Origin: Rhodospirillales bacterium
Lineage (GTDB): Bacteria; Pseudomonadota; Alphaproteobacteria; Rhodospirillales; Rhodospirillaceae
Assembly: GCA_028281845.1 (NCBI GenBank)
Contig: JANQJD010000016.1
Coordinates: forward strand, 43,971 to 107,970
Reading direction: 5' to 3'
DNA: 64,000 nt
The translations under genes were made by a program, and so were the position numbers. Under the pieces are notes generated by a model. The model was not told the origin of the DNA. It did not search any database and saw only the letters and a list, made by a program, of their open reading frames with translations. Positions 1-9,235 of the stretch are shown here, in pieces; position 1 is the first letter of the stretch; every line of letters starts with the position of its first letter.

Positions 1-282
1 ACCAAGAAAGTCACGCCGTAAAACCGTTCTGCGGTTATCTGGCAGCTGATCTGCTTGGTAGCCGGCAACGAAAACAAAACCAGAATTAGCATTCTCTAAA
101 AGACCTGCTATCTGTAGAAGAGTAGATTTACCAGCGCCAGAAGGCCCCACCAAGGCTATAATCTCGCCTGGCCACAAGACGAGAGAGACTCCATTGAGGA
201 CTACCAGGACTCCTTTTCCCTGACGAAAGTGCCGTTGCACATCTTTAAGTATTAAGACCGCCTCTTCCATATTATATACCAT
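1..282 (-). CDS. lolD: Lipoprotein-release ABC transporter ATPase LolD (N-terminal part, cut by window edge)
   Basis: Translation of the reverse strand from the ATG at 282 (alternative ATG at 270) gives 94 residues of an ABC ATPase. The Walker A motif GPSGAGKST is complete, and QxADxxP follows as in LolD. The signature motif and Walker B lie beyond position 1. LolD energises extraction of lipoproteins from the inner membrane by the LolC/E permease, whose stop codon is only 8 bp upstream, so the two form one operon (lolC then lolD, the usual alphaproteobacterial order behind proS). Family assignment rests on Walker A plus the neighbour. Confidence 0.85.
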   Translation of the reverse strand, partial: MVYNMEEAVLILKDVQRHFRQGKGVLVVLNGVSLVLWPGEIIALVGPSGAGKSTLLQIAGLLENANSGFVFVAGYQADQLPDNRRTVLRRDFLG

Positions 283-290
283 TGGCTGTG

Positions 291-1544
291 TCAGCAATAG
301 CGCAGGGCTGCAACAGGATCGGAACAGGAAGCCCGCCAGGCGGGATAGATCGTGGCGCTGAATGACAACCCCAGTGCCATCAGTACCACTGAGAGGACAT
401 CGTCTGGGGCGACCTGAGCCGGTAGGTGGGAGAGAAAATAAATCTCAGCTGCAAATAACTCCTTTCCAGTTAAAATTTGGAGAAACTGACGAATATTTTC
501 AATTTTTAATGAAAATAATAATCCAACAATAAATCCTATAAATGTCCCTATAACGCCTATACTGGCGCCACTCAGAAGGAAGATACGCAGAATCATGCTA
601 CGGCTGGCCCCCATGGTACGTAGAATGGCGATATCTCGGCTCTTATCTTTCACCAGCATGATCAGACCAGAGATGATATTGAAGGCTGCGACCAAGACGA
701 TCAATGTGAGAATTAGGAACATCACGTTCCGTTCGACCTGAATAGCGTTAAAAAAACTCTCATTAACATTCTGCCAGTTGTAAAGTCGGAGGGAAGGGTC
801 AGCTGCTCGATGGGCTATCTCTGCGCTCGCTTCCCATGCCTGGTCGGGGTTCTTCAGCATGATCTCTAGGTGGCTAACAGTGCCCGTAGGGAGATCAAAG
901 TATAGCCGTGCTGTCTCGATCGGCATGTAGATAAACGCACTATCATACTCGTACATCCCAACACTGAAGATCGCAACAATACGAAACACCCGCAACCGGG
1001 GTATTGTGCCAAAAGCAGTGATGTTGCCTCTCGCGTTTATCAGCGTGACAGAGTCTCCCACGTGTACCCCCAGCTTATGAGCCATGCGTGTGCCGATCAT
1101 CACTACGCCATGATGATCTATAAAATTGTCTATAGATCCAAATTTTATATTATTAGTAAGTTGTATGAGAGAGGAGAGGTCAGAGGGGAACAGACCGCGA
1201 ACGACCGCACCTGTTGCATTGCTGACGCTTGTTGCCATCACTTGACCAGAGATTGTTGGGACCACCCGCGACACCCTTGGTAGGGCACGTACCATTGCCG
1301 CCAGCGAATCGAAGTCGCTTAACTGTTCCATGGGACCATGAAGACTCACATGACCGTTGAGCCCGAGAATACGGGAGAGCAATTCTTGACGGAAACCGTT
1401 CATCACTGCCATGACGATGATCAACGTTGCCACACCTAGGCCAATGCCCAGCAGAGAAAAACAAACAATGACTGAGATAAAACCATCGCTCCGCCGGGTG
1501 CGCAAATAGCGCGAGGCAATCATGCGTTCTAAGGGCAAAAACAC
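291..1544 (-). CDS. lolC: Lipoprotein-releasing system permease LolC/LolE
   Basis: A 417-residue inner-membrane permease of the LolCE/MacB-FtsX type. It has one transmembrane helix near residues 25-50, a large periplasmic domain, then three helices in the last ~150 residues. The N-terminus (ERMIASRYLRTRR, then GFISVI) is the classic start of alphaproteobacterial LolC. The start codon is GTG at 1544, preceded by a purine-rich GAAGAG, and this start matches family alignment better than any internal ATG. It works with the ATPase encoded next to it to hand lipoproteins to LolA. Alphaproteobacteria often have a single LolC/E-type gene acting as a homodimer (family knowledge). Two AT-rich patches (about 480-540 and 1110-1170) contrast with the rest of the gene. 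Confidence 0.93.
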   Translation of the reverse strand: MFLPLERMIASRYLRTRRSDGFISVIVCFSLLGIGLGVATLIIVMAVMNGFRQELLSRILGLNGHVSLHGPMEQLSDFDSLAAMVRALPRVSRVVPTISGQVMATSVSNATGAVVRGLFPSDLSSLIQLTNNIKFGSIDNFIDHHGVVMIGTRMAHKLGVHVGDSVTLINARGNITAFGTIPRLRVFRIVAIFSVGMYEYDSAFIYMPIETARLYFDLPTGTVSHLEIMLKNPDQAWEASAEIAHRAADPSLRLYNWQNVNESFFNAIQVERNVMFLILTLIVLVAAFNIISGLIMLVKDKSRDIAILRTMGASRSMILRIFLLSGASIGVIGTFIGFIVGLLFSLKIENIRQFLQILTGKELFAAEIYFLSHLPAQVAPDDVLSVVLMALGLSFSATIYPAWRASCSDPVAALRYC

Positions 1545-1588
1545 TTTTCTCTTCTGCCGTGAGCCGTAAAAAATTTTAGAAAGTTCTG

Positions 1589-2911
1589 CTAATCTTTCGC
1601 ACGCAGACGCTCCAGAAGGGCCTCAGGTGACAATTCCTCCCGAGCACCTGTGGCACGATTCTTCAATTCTATCACGCCTCGTGCCAAGCTTTTTGGCCCG
1701 ACGATGACCTGCCACGGCAGGCCAATCAGGTCCATATCGGCGAACTTCGTGCCAACCCGTTCATGGCGATCATCATAAAGGACTTCCACCCGTGCCCGAC
1801 ACAACATCTCGTAAAGAGCATCACAACCTGCATCTATAGCCGTGTCGCCGCCTTTCAGATTAATCAGTCCAACTCTGAACGGTGCCACAGCGGCTGGCCA
1901 GATGATACCAGCCTCGTCATGAGAGGCTTCAATGATCGCCGCAACCAAGCGGGAGATGCCTATGCCGTAGGAACCCATTTCTACTGGGACAAGTTCTCCA
2001 TCAGGCCCAACCACCATTGCTCTCATAGGATCTGAATATTTCCGACCAAAATAGAAGATATGTCCGACTTCAATACCACGGGCAGCTATTAAGTCATTCC
2101 CCAGAGATTTTACAATATTAGAGTGCGGATCGTGTTTCTCATCCGTTGCAGAATATAAACTAATCCAATTATCTACTATAGATTGTAAATTTGAAGAATA
2201 ATCGATGTTTGATTGAATATTTTTCTCCAGAAGAGCGCGGTGAAAAAACACACTACTCTCGCCTGTTGCCGCCAGAATAATGAATTCGTGACTCAGATCA
2301 CCACCCATAGGACCAGCGTCAGCGCGCATGGGAACAGCCCGCAAGCCCATGCGGGAAAAAGTTCTAAGATAAGCGACGAACATACGGTTATAGGCACGTC
2401 GTGCACCCGCGTAGTCCAGATCAAATGAATAGTTGTCTTTCATAAGAAACTCTCGTCCACGCATCACACCAAAACGGGGGCGCACTTCGTCCCGAAATTT
2501 CCAGTGAATCTGGTACAACATTCTTGGTAGGTCACGATAGCTCTTGACATTCTGTCGGAAAATGTTCGTAACAGATTCTTCGTGAGTCGGGCTATATAGC
2601 ATAGCACGCCCGTGTCTGTCTGTGAGACGCAGCATTTCCTTGCCATAGTCTTCGTAGCGACCAGACTCGCGCCACAGGTCAGCAGACTGAACGGTTGGCA
2701 TTAAGATCTCCTGGGCACCAGCAGCATTTTGCTCCTCGCGTACGATCCACTCGACGCGACGGAGCACCCTTAACCCAAGCGGCAGCCAGTTGTAAATGCC
2801 GGCGGCGTGCTGGCGGATCATGCCAGCACGCAGCATCAGACGGTGGGAAACGACCTGGGCTTCAGCCGGATCCTCTTTCAGCGTCGGGAGAAGATAGGTA
2901 GACAGGCGCAT
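1589..2911 (-). CDS. proS: Prolyl-tRNA synthetase, short alphaproteobacterial form
   Basis: Class II aminoacyl-tRNA synthetase charging tRNA-Pro. The frame is open further upstream to 3001, but the ATG at 2911 is preferred: it has AGAGG five bases ahead and yields the family start [15 protein letters not shown]. The product is 440 residues. Motif 2 ([17 protein letters not shown]) and motif 3 (GSYGIGISR) are intact. The ~180-residue editing insert found between motifs 2 and 3 in E. coli ProRS is absent, as is normal in alphaproteobacteria. It precedes lolC by 45 bp, the conserved proS-lolC-lolD arrangement. An AT-rich block near 2090-2230 lies inside the gene. Confidence 0.95.
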   Translation of the reverse strand: MRLSTYLLPTLKEDPAEAQVVSHRLMLRAGMIRQHAAGIYNWLPLGLRVLRRVEWIVREEQNAAGAQEILMPTVQSADLWRESGRYEDYGKEMLRLTDRHGRAMLYSPTHEESVTNIFRQNVKSYRDLPRMLYQIHWKFRDEVRPRFGVMRGREFLMKDNYSFDLDYAGARRAYNRMFVAYLRTFSRMGLRAVPMRADAGPMGGDLSHEFIILAATGESSVFFHRALLEKNIQSNIDYSSNLQSIVDNWISLYSATDEKHDPHSNIVKSLGNDLIAARGIEVGHIFYFGRKYSDPMRAMVVGPDGELVPVEMGSYGIGISRLVAAIIEASHDEAGIIWPAAVAPFRVGLINLKGGDTAIDAGCDALYEMLCRARVEVLYDDRHERVGTKFADMDLIGLPWQVIVGPKSLARGVIELKNRATGAREELSPEALLERLRAKD

Positions 2912-3238
2912 AGAAACCTCTAGTCCGGTCGACAGGGACGCCCAAGCCACAAAGGGATACATGGCGGAAGTGTAAGAGCGACCTCTGATCGAACATATCA
3001 TATGATACGCCTTCTAGACAATTCTGTGAGATCTCTCACCACAAAAGCCAAGCTACACAATCCCGAGCATGTCAAGGAAAGCGCGCCTGGGCGCCACAAA
3101 GGAAGAGAATTTTCTGGGAAGGGCGTTTTAGGCAGGCGTTTTGGGCAATAGCCGGTAGCCAGGAGTTGCAGCGTTGCTAACAGAAGAAAATGACTCCCTC
3201 GCGTGAGACGAACGGACGGACACTCTTCGCATTCAATG
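2912..3238. other. Gap without gene between alaS and proS
   Basis: About 330 bp with no credible reading frame and no RNA-like fold or terminator that I can recognise. It contains the untranslated leader of proS. The upstream part of the open frame (2912-3001) lacks a start with a ribosome-binding site. Confidence 0.6.
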
Positions 3239-5914
3239 TCATGTCCTCTCTCCCTCTCTCCCTCTCTCCCTCTCTACAAGTAGGCGCTCTATTGCCTGTA
3301 AGGCAGCTGGTACTGCCTGAGAATCAGGTCCACCCGCTTGGGCAAGGTCTGGGCGTCCCCCACCTCCCTTGCCACCTAGGGCCGCTGCCCCGGCGCGTGC
3401 AAGTGCAATGGCGCTAATCTGCCGCGATAAGTCATCTGTGACACCCACCACTATGGATGCCTTACCCTTCATGTCACTGACGAGGACTACGACGCCAGAA
3501 CCGAGCTGTTGTTTGAGCCGATCAGCCAAACCCTTCATGTCTTTTGCTGGTATTCCTTTTAGGTGTCTAAAAGCCAATGAAATTCCAGCCACATGCCTGA
3601 CAGCTCTGTCTCTCTCCAGCCCATTGCTGCCCTCCACAAGAGCGAGCTTGCAACGCAGAATAGCGGACTCACTTTCCAAGCGACGCCGCTCTGCCACGAG
3701 GGTAGCGACACGAATAGGGGCATCTAAAGGAGTAGACTTCAGAACGTTTGCTACCTTTGAAAGTAGTGCAAACTGTTCGGCAACATAGGATTCAGCCACC
3801 GCACCGGCCACTGCATCAATACGACGGACACCCGCTGCTACAGCACTTTCTCCCAAAATGTGGAAAAAACCAATATCGCCTGTCCGGCAAACGTGGACCC
3901 CACCGCACAGTTCTGCAGAAAAAGCTACAGGTCCACCCATTGTCACAACCCGTACCTCAGCACCGTACTTCTCACCAAATAAAGCCGTTGCACCACACTG
4001 AATAGCGCTTTCTGAATCCATGAGACGCGTGCTGACCCTTCCATTAGCCCGAATCTGTTGATTGACCATAGATTCAATGGCGCGCAGCTCCTGGGCACTA
4101 ATGGCTTTCGGGTAGCTGACATCCAAGCGGAGACGCTCTGGCCCAACCAGGGAGCCCTTCTGAAGAACATGTCGACCTAAGATTCTGTGCAAGGCTGCGT
4201 GTAGCAGATGAGTAGCCGAGTGATTCACCCGCAACGCCACCCGGCGCGCCTTGTCGACAGAAAAATGCGCCGTATCGCCGATCGCAATCCCGCCACTCTC
4301 AATTTTACCAATATGAACATAAAGGGATTCTATCTTTTTCAGAGTATTTAATACATTTATAATTCCTTTTCCAGGTATTGTAATCCACCCAGTATCGCCC
4401 AACTGGCCGCCAGATTCACCATAAAACGGTGTCCTATTAGACAGTAACATAACCGTCGTTCCCGCGGCTGCTTGCTGCACTGGCCGGCCATCCACAATCA
4501 GTGCCGTCAGAGACGCTTCTGCCTCGTCGTGATCATAGCCTATAAATTCCGTAATACCGATTCGGCCCTTCAGTTCCAACCAGAAAGATTCTGCTGCCGC
4601 TTGACCAGACCCAGTCCACGCTTGACGTGCCTCAGCCTGCTGGTGTGCCATGGCAGAGTCAAAACCTGCGATGTCTACGGTGATAGCACGGTGACGCAGG
4701 ACCTCCTGAGTCAGGTCGAGAGGAAATCCATAGGTATCATACAATGTGAAAGCAATCTCTCCGGAGAGTACACCCCCTTTAGGAAGGCTAGCGCTCCGTT
4801 CATCCAGTAGCTTCAGGCCTCTTTCAAGGGTCTGATGAAAGCGTTCTTCTTCAATCCTCAATGTTTCAGTAATGAGAGTCTCAGCATAAGACAACTCTGG
4901 ATATACCATACCCATATTTTTTACTAGTAAAGAAACTAATGCCCACAGCAGCGGAGTGTGCACGCCCATCATATAAGCGTGGCGTATAGCACGTCGCAGT
5001 ATGCGACGTAAAACGTATCCCCGCCCCTCATTAGAGGGCAGCACCCCATCGGCAATGAGAAAACTGCTGCTTCGCAGATGATCTGCGATGACTCGGTGTG
5101 CGATACGGTACGGCCCGTCCGGATCAGTCCTGGTGATATGCGCCGTCGCTTCAATCAGGGTTCGGAGAAGATCTGTCTCATAAGTGTCATGCTGGCCTTG
5201 TAGCACAGCAGCTATACGTTCCAGACCCATTCCAGTATCAATAGAAGGTTGTGGTAATGGTACACGTTTTCCGTTATTATATTGCTCAAACTGCATGAAA
5301 ACGATGTTCCAGACTTCGACAAAGCGATTGCCGGGCTCTTGTGTACTCCCTGGCGGCCCGCCAGGAAGGCTAGGACCATGATCGTAGAAGATCTCTGAAC
5401 ACGGCCCACATGGTCCTGTCTCACCCATCTGCCAGAAATTATCTGTCGTTGGAATGCGGAGGATCCTGTGCTCAGAGAGACCAGAGATTTGACGCCACAA
5501 TACTGCTGATTCCTCATCAGATTCATGAACTGTCACCAACAAGCGTTCCGCAGGCACAGCTAGTTCCTGAGTCATTAATCCCCAAGCCAGCTCAATAGCG
5601 GTGTCCTTAAAATAATCGCCGAACGAAAAATTGCCTAACATCTCGAAAAAGGTATGATGGCGAGTGGTATACCCAACGTTATCGAGATCATTGTGTTTTC
5701 CGCCAGCACGGACACACTTTTGTGCGGTTGTGGCGCGTTTGTACGAACGATCCTCTTTCCCTGTGAAAATATTCTTGAACTGGACCATCCCCGCATTAGT
5801 AAACAGAATGGTTGGATCATTCTTCTGAACAAGAGGACTGGATGCGACGACCTCATGCCCATGTCCTTTGAAGTAGCTCAGAAAGGTAGTACGAATGTCA
5901 TTCATGGTGGTCAT
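3239..5914 (-). CDS. alaS: Alanyl-tRNA synthetase
   Basis: An 891-residue class II synthetase. The N-terminal catalytic domain begins MNDIRTTFLSYFKGHGHEV. The editing domain carries the zinc-binding NHSATHLLH near residue 563 and CGGVH near residue 670, followed by the DHHA1-like C-terminal domain. The frame extends to a TTG at 5926; the ATG at 5914 or the one at 5905 is more likely. The last residues (ERERGREGER) are encoded by an 8-bp tandem repeat, so the natural C-terminus probably ended earlier. Alphaproteobacteria usually have recA directly upstream of alaS; here that neighbour is missing and a gene-less gap follows instead. An AT-rich patch lies at about 4300-4390. Confidence 0.95.
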   Translation of the reverse strand: MTTMNDIRTTFLSYFKGHGHEVVASSPLVQKNDPTILFTNAGMVQFKNIFTGKEDRSYKRATTAQKCVRAGGKHNDLDNVGYTTRHHTFFEMLGNFSFGDYFKDTAIELAWGLMTQELAVPAERLLVTVHESDEESAVLWRQISGLSEHRILRIPTTDNFWQMGETGPCGPCSEIFYDHGPSLPGGPPGSTQEPGNRFVEVWNIVFMQFEQYNNGKRVPLPQPSIDTGMGLERIAAVLQGQHDTYETDLLRTLIEATAHITRTDPDGPYRIAHRVIADHLRSSSFLIADGVLPSNEGRGYVLRRILRRAIRHAYMMGVHTPLLWALVSLLVKNMGMVYPELSYAETLITETLRIEEERFHQTLERGLKLLDERSASLPKGGVLSGEIAFTLYDTYGFPLDLTQEVLRHRAITVDIAGFDSAMAHQQAEARQAWTGSGQAAAESFWLELKGRIGITEFIGYDHDEAEASLTALIVDGRPVQQAAAGTTVMLLSNRTPFYGESGGQLGDTGWITIPGKGIINVLNTLKKIESLYVHIGKIESGGIAIGDTAHFSVDKARRVALRVNHSATHLLHAALHRILGRHVLQKGSLVGPERLRLDVSYPKAISAQELRAIESMVNQQIRANGRVSTRLMDSESAIQCGATALFGEKYGAEVRVVTMGGPVAFSAELCGGVHVCRTGDIGFFHILGESAVAAGVRRIDAVAGAVAESYVAEQFALLSKVANVLKSTPLDAPIRVATLVAERRRLESESAILRCKLALVEGSNGLERDRAVRHVAGISLAFRHLKGIPAKDMKGLADRLKQQLGSGVVVLVSDMKGKASIVVGVTDDLSRQISAIALARAGAAALGGKGGGGRPDLAQAGGPDSQAVPAALQAIERLLVERERGREGERT
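3245..3275. repeat. 8-bp tandem repeat, four copies, in the alaS 3' end
   Basis: The unit CCTCTCTC occurs three times perfectly and a fourth time minus its last base. It overlaps the last coding bases of alaS; because 8 is not a multiple of 3, gain or loss of a unit would change the C-terminal tail. Confidence 0.9.
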
Positions 5915-6277
5915 AGCCGTTCTCAATTCTCGTAGGGCTCAAGGAATGAACACAAAGCGAGTTCATGGAACGAAACCTCTCGCGACACTGCTCTCTGCAT
6001 ATTAGCAGGGCCTGATTGAACGCTTTGACCATGGTCAGGGGGCACCTCGCGGTGCAACGCTCATCCTGCATCCTGGTCCAGGGGACTCCTCACACTTTTA
6101 CACCTTTCTCCCCAAGCGAGCACGTATGCTGCCCGTTCTGATATGCAACACTGCGGCCCCAGACGCGCCTGAGGAACGTGCCATGTAGCATGTAGTACCG
6201 CACCTACCGCACCGTCTACGTCGGTCTCATGGGTCCTCATCAGAAAGATAACCGAATAGAAGATAACCTAATGAAAA
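5915..6277. other. Gap upstream of alaS with no recognisable gene
   Basis: About 360 bp, mixed composition, no open frame with coding character. In relatives this position commonly holds recA, but I see no recA motif in any frame. It presumably contains the alaS promoter. Confidence 0.5.
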
Positions 6278-6781
6278 TCATTTCGTGCGAAACATATCGT
6301 GACAAGACTTACATGTCTTACTGAGATTTTTAATAGAAGAATCAATATATTTTCCCTTTTTTTTAGAAGAAACTTCTAGAAGTTCTTTGGCAGCGCTACT
6401 CATAGAATCAAGTCCAACCTTAAATTTGTTCCATTCGCTCCAGACCTCTGGCCTGGTTGTCTGTTTTACTGTTGCGCCCTCTGTCTTAGCCTTGAAGGCT
6501 GTGTCGGAGAGTTCTGTCATGAAGAGAATAGCCTCAGCACTCTGGGCCACAGCTTTATCGTCCAGCGCACATTCTTTCTTCAGAACACAACCAAGCCCCT
6601 TCATCAAGGCACCAATCGTTGCCATGACTTTCTGGCGATACAGGACATTGGCATCTTCCTGAGATTCCTCCAATGCCCGTACTTGTGAATCGCTCTCTGA
6701 GGCCTGTACTTGTACTCCTACTACACAGCCAGCCGCTATAATTGCTGCGACCATTGGCAGAATCGCATCAATGCGTTTCAT
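6278..6781 (-). CDS. Cytochrome c', periplasmic
   Basis: A 167-residue exported c-type cytochrome. The ATG at 6781 follows GGAGAAG at good spacing; the frame is open to 6799. The N-terminal ~32 residues form a signal peptide (KR, hydrophobic stretch, probable cut near VQA-SE). The haem motif CKSCH sits close to the C-terminus, the hallmark of the four-helix cytochrome c' family (Cytochrom_C_2), with RxK-type basic residues right behind it. Family members bind NO or CO and protect against nitrosative stress, or act as electron carriers. The gene stands alone between two gene-poor stretches, so no operon partner suggests its donor. The 3' part is AT-rich. Confidence 0.85.
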   Translation of the reverse strand: MKRIDAILPMVAAIIAAGCVVGVQVQASESDSQVRALEESQEDANVLYRQKVMATIGALMKGLGCVLKKECALDDKAVAQSAEAILFMTELSDTAFKAKTEGATVKQTTRPEVWSEWNKFKVGLDSMSSAAKELLEVSSKKKGKYIDSSIKNLSKTCKSCHDMFRTK

Positions 6782-7144
6782 TATAGATCTTCTCCACACT
6801 CGTTAACCGTTAAAAAGGATACAATGGACGAAGGAGTCAGCTGAAGAGACTGCCTGCAGATTCTCCCAACTCTCCCTCGCCATGCTATCGTTAAGCATGT
6901 GAGTATTGGGAAATGAGCACTAGACTAGAATGGAGCTAGAATGGAGAGCCAAACACTGGACAGCCAAAGACAGCATACATGCCAAACATCATGCCATATG
7001 ACGCGACCGCTCATGCTGCTGGCTGGAAAGACGTCACATGCGACACACCCACATGGTATCCTATCCTAGCCTAGGATGGAGGGATCCTCTAGTCAGAAGC
7101 GTCAACCATAACCAAGAGTGGGAGAAAACGACGGGGCTTTTCAA
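6782..7144. other. Gene-less region between cytochrome c' and the SRP RNA
   Basis: No credible coding frame. It holds an 11-bp tandem duplication (6925-6946) and a 15-bp perfect inverted repeat (ATCCTAG, C, CTAGGAT at 7063-7077) without a T-run. Confidence 0.5.
6925..6946. repeat. 11-bp perfect tandem duplication
   Basis: CTAGAATGGAG is present twice head to tail in non-coding DNA upstream of ffs-dnaX. Confidence 0.9.
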
Positions 7145-7145
7145 A

Positions 7146-7214
7146 ATAATGTGTCATTATGAGGGGGGTTGCCCCATTCGGATACCCCCGGATCAATGTG
7201 TATAATGTGTCATT
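7146..7214 (+). promoter_or_regulatory. Probable ffs/dnaX promoter with a repeated palindromic element
   Basis: A perfect TATAAT lies at 7201-7206 about 105 bp before the SRP RNA; the best -35 candidate (TTCGGA, 7177-7182) is weak. The 13-mer ATAATGTGTCATT occurs twice, at 7146-7158 and 7202-7214. The first copy continues into a six-base inverted repeat (ATAATG, TGT, CATTAT), and the second overlaps the -10 hexamer, as an operator would. The distance from the SRP RNA leaves the exact transcription start uncertain. Confidence 0.4.
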
Positions 7215-7312
7215 TGAGCCGGAAGGCGCAGCCTACTTGGGAGAGTCTCTTGAAGAGGAGCCAGAGGCCCTTCCCCGTAGACAAGCCGAGACAGAATTGT
7301 TACCCTGCCACT

Positions 7313-7410
7313 GGGAGGCTGGCGCTGGACGATTCCCTCGCCAACCCGGTCAGGTCCGGAAGGAAACAGCCGTAACGAGTCTCGAGTCGGGTCGGTCGTC
7401 AGGCCTCCTC
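7313..7410 (+). ncRNA. ffs: Signal recognition particle RNA, small bacterial 4.5S type
   Basis: The universally conserved domain IV core GGTCAGGTCCGGAAGGAA, with GGAA tetraloop at 7358-7361, is followed by ACAGCC (most bacteria have GCAGCC). The flanks pair: GGGAGGCTGGCG at 7313 with CGTCAGGCCTCC near 7397-7408, giving a single ~98-nt hairpin. It scaffolds Ffh in cotranslational membrane targeting. The position directly ahead of dnaX is the normal alphaproteobacterial location. The ends are estimated from pairing. Confidence 0.9.
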
Positions 7411-7464
7411 TCACATCACAAGACCTCCGATGCGGGGGGTTAGCAGGCCTTCATCCAGTCGCTC

Positions 7465-9159
7465 ATGGTCCAGACGCCGTACTGCGTACTCGCCCGTAAA
7501 TATCGCCCTGCCACATTCGCCGCCCTCATCGGGCAGGACGTGTTAGTGCGGACACTGACGAATGCTATACAGTCGGGCCGTCTCGCCAATGCCTATATGC
7601 TCAGCGGTGTGCGCGGAGTCGGAAAAACTACAACGGCCCGCATCTTTGCCAGTGCTCTGAACTGTATTGGGACAGACGGGACTGGCGGTCCTACAGTCAC
7701 CCCCTGTCGCCAGTGTGAACACTGTTGTGCTATTGCTGCCGACAGACACGTTGATGTGCTAGAAATGGACGCTGCCAGCCGTAGTAGTGTCAATGATATT
7801 CGGGATGTCATTGAAAGCCTGCGTTATAAGCCAGCCCGTGCCAGGTACAAAGTCTACATCCTCGATGAAGTGCATATGCTCTCTAACCAAGCGTTCACTG
7901 CTTTGCTCAAAAGCCTGGAAGAACCGCCTGAACATGTGAAATTTATTTTTGCCACTACTGACATAAATAAAATTCCAAATACAATACTTTCAAGATGTCA
8001 ACGATTTGATTTACGTCGCGTTGAGATAGAAACACTGATATCTCATTTCTTATACATTGCGGGCGCAGAAGATGTCCGGGTAGAAGGGGAAGCGCTGCGA
8101 TTAATCGCTTGCGCTGCAGATGGTTCAGTGCGCGATGGGCTGTCCTTGCTAGATCAGGCGATGGTCGGTGCCATCACTAGCCATGATTCTGATTCGGCCG
8201 AGTCCAGAATCATTGTGACGGCCTCTGGGGTGCGTAAGATGCTGGGGCTTGCTGACAGAACGCGCATCTTTGATCTCCTGGAGGCCCTTCTGGGAGGCGA
8301 GGTAGAGAAAGCGCTGAGTCTTCTGAAGGAACAGCACGAGTCCGGGGCTGATCCGTCCCTCATTCTTCAGGAAATGCTGGCGTTGATTCACTTGCTGACC
8401 AAGCTCAAGGTGGTGCCCCATGCCGCTAGGGATTCTGCGATAGCGGCAGCAGAATATGACCGTAGCAGGGCTATGGCCGCAAAGCTGTCCATCGCGGTGC
8501 TCACCAGGGCCTGGCAGATGTTACTGAAAGCCCTCGTGGAAGGGCGCACTGCGCCATCGCCACTCCAGGCAGCAGAGATGGCTCTGATTAGACTCGCCTA
8601 CACCGCTTCTCTGCCAACTCCATTGGAAGTTGTTTCTTCTTTAGAGAAAAACGAGCATGTTGCCTCTCTTAAACCACAGATGTCTCCAGTCGTCTCTTCC
8701 ACCGCTCCGCATGTCTCCTCTTTAGGAGATAATCCGTGTTCGTTCGCTGAGGTGATCGCATTGTGTCGAGCGAGAGGCGAGACGCAGCTTGCGTTTGACT
8801 TACAACACCAGTTTCTGCCAGTGCATTTCGAGCCCTTTTCTATGAGATTGCAACCACTGTACGAGACACCACGCAATCCTGCTCGCAGACTTGAGAAGAT
8901 TTTACGAGAATGGACTGGACAGCACTGGGTAGTCTACACGGCTCAAGAGGATGAGAGGGCCGCTGCCGTGCCAGTGCCAAGAGAACCGGAAGAACCGGAT
9001 TCTAGTCTTGTCTCTGGGGTGGCCGCGCATCCGCTTGTCAAGGCTGTCTTGGAAACATTTCCTGGTGCACGTATTCACAACGCCTCCGCCGCTCTCCCGG
9101 CAGAGGACTTCCAAGGGACAGATTCTTCGTGTGGGTGTTCTGGACACAGCAACACATGA
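7465..9159 (+). CDS. dnaX: DNA polymerase III subunits gamma/tau
   Basis: A 564-residue AAA+ clamp-loader subunit. Walker A GVRGVGKTTTAR is at about residues 48-59, the zinc knuckle CRQCEHCC at about 80, Walker B as DEVH near 133 and the sensor/SRC finger ILSRCQRF near 176. The C-terminal third is the tau-like region that contacts polymerase; it is shorter than in many free-living relatives. No A-rich slippery heptamer for a programmed gamma frameshift is visible. The gene follows the SRP RNA and precedes ybaB, the standard order. A 100-bp AT-rich patch lies at about 7930-8050. Confidence 0.95.
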   Translation: MVQTPYCVLARKYRPATFAALIGQDVLVRTLTNAIQSGRLANAYMLSGVRGVGKTTTARIFASALNCIGTDGTGGPTVTPCRQCEHCCAIAADRHVDVLEMDAASRSSVNDIRDVIESLRYKPARARYKVYILDEVHMLSNQAFTALLKSLEEPPEHVKFIFATTDINKIPNTILSRCQRFDLRRVEIETLISHFLYIAGAEDVRVEGEALRLIACAADGSVRDGLSLLDQAMVGAITSHDSDSAESRIIVTASGVRKMLGLADRTRIFDLLEALLGGEVEKALSLLKEQHESGADPSLILQEMLALIHLLTKLKVVPHAARDSAIAAAEYDRSRAMAAKLSIAVLTRAWQMLLKALVEGRTAPSPLQAAEMALIRLAYTASLPTPLEVVSSLEKNEHVASLKPQMSPVVSSTAPHVSSLGDNPCSFAEVIALCRARGETQLAFDLQHQFLPVHFEPFSMRLQPLYETPRNPARRLEKILREWTGQHWVVYTAQEDERAAAVPVPREPEEPDSSLVSGVAAHPLVKAVLETFPGARIHNASAALPAEDFQGTDSSCGCSGHSNT

Positions 9160-9177
9160 CGAAGCGCTAAAAAGCGC

Positions 9178-9183
9178 TATAAT
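9178..9183 (+). promoter_or_regulatory. Possible -10 element ahead of ybaB
   Basis: A perfect TATAAT follows two direct copies of AGCGCT (9163-9168 and 9173-9178) separated by four A residues. No good -35 is visible at the usual distance, so this is only suggestive. Confidence 0.25.
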
Positions 9184-9235
9184 AATCGAATGATGCACAA
9201 GATCCCATGTTCGAAGAAGCAAAAGGCGACCTGCT

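Noticed and set aside
3369..3788. 139-codon plus-strand frame opposite alaS
   Set aside because: Fully antisense to conserved AlaRS sequence.
7063..7077. 15-bp perfect inverted repeat ATCCTAG-C-CTAGGAT as a terminator
   Set aside because: No T-run on either strand and no gene ending close by; could arise by chance in eroding DNA.
7159..7443. Open frames of 68-94 codons overlapping the SRP RNA region
   Set aside because: They cross the structured RNA and have no motif; the RNA explains the conservation.
8600..8720. Programmed frameshift site in dnaX
   Set aside because: No A-rich slippery heptamer with a downstream stem is visible; the longest A run is five.
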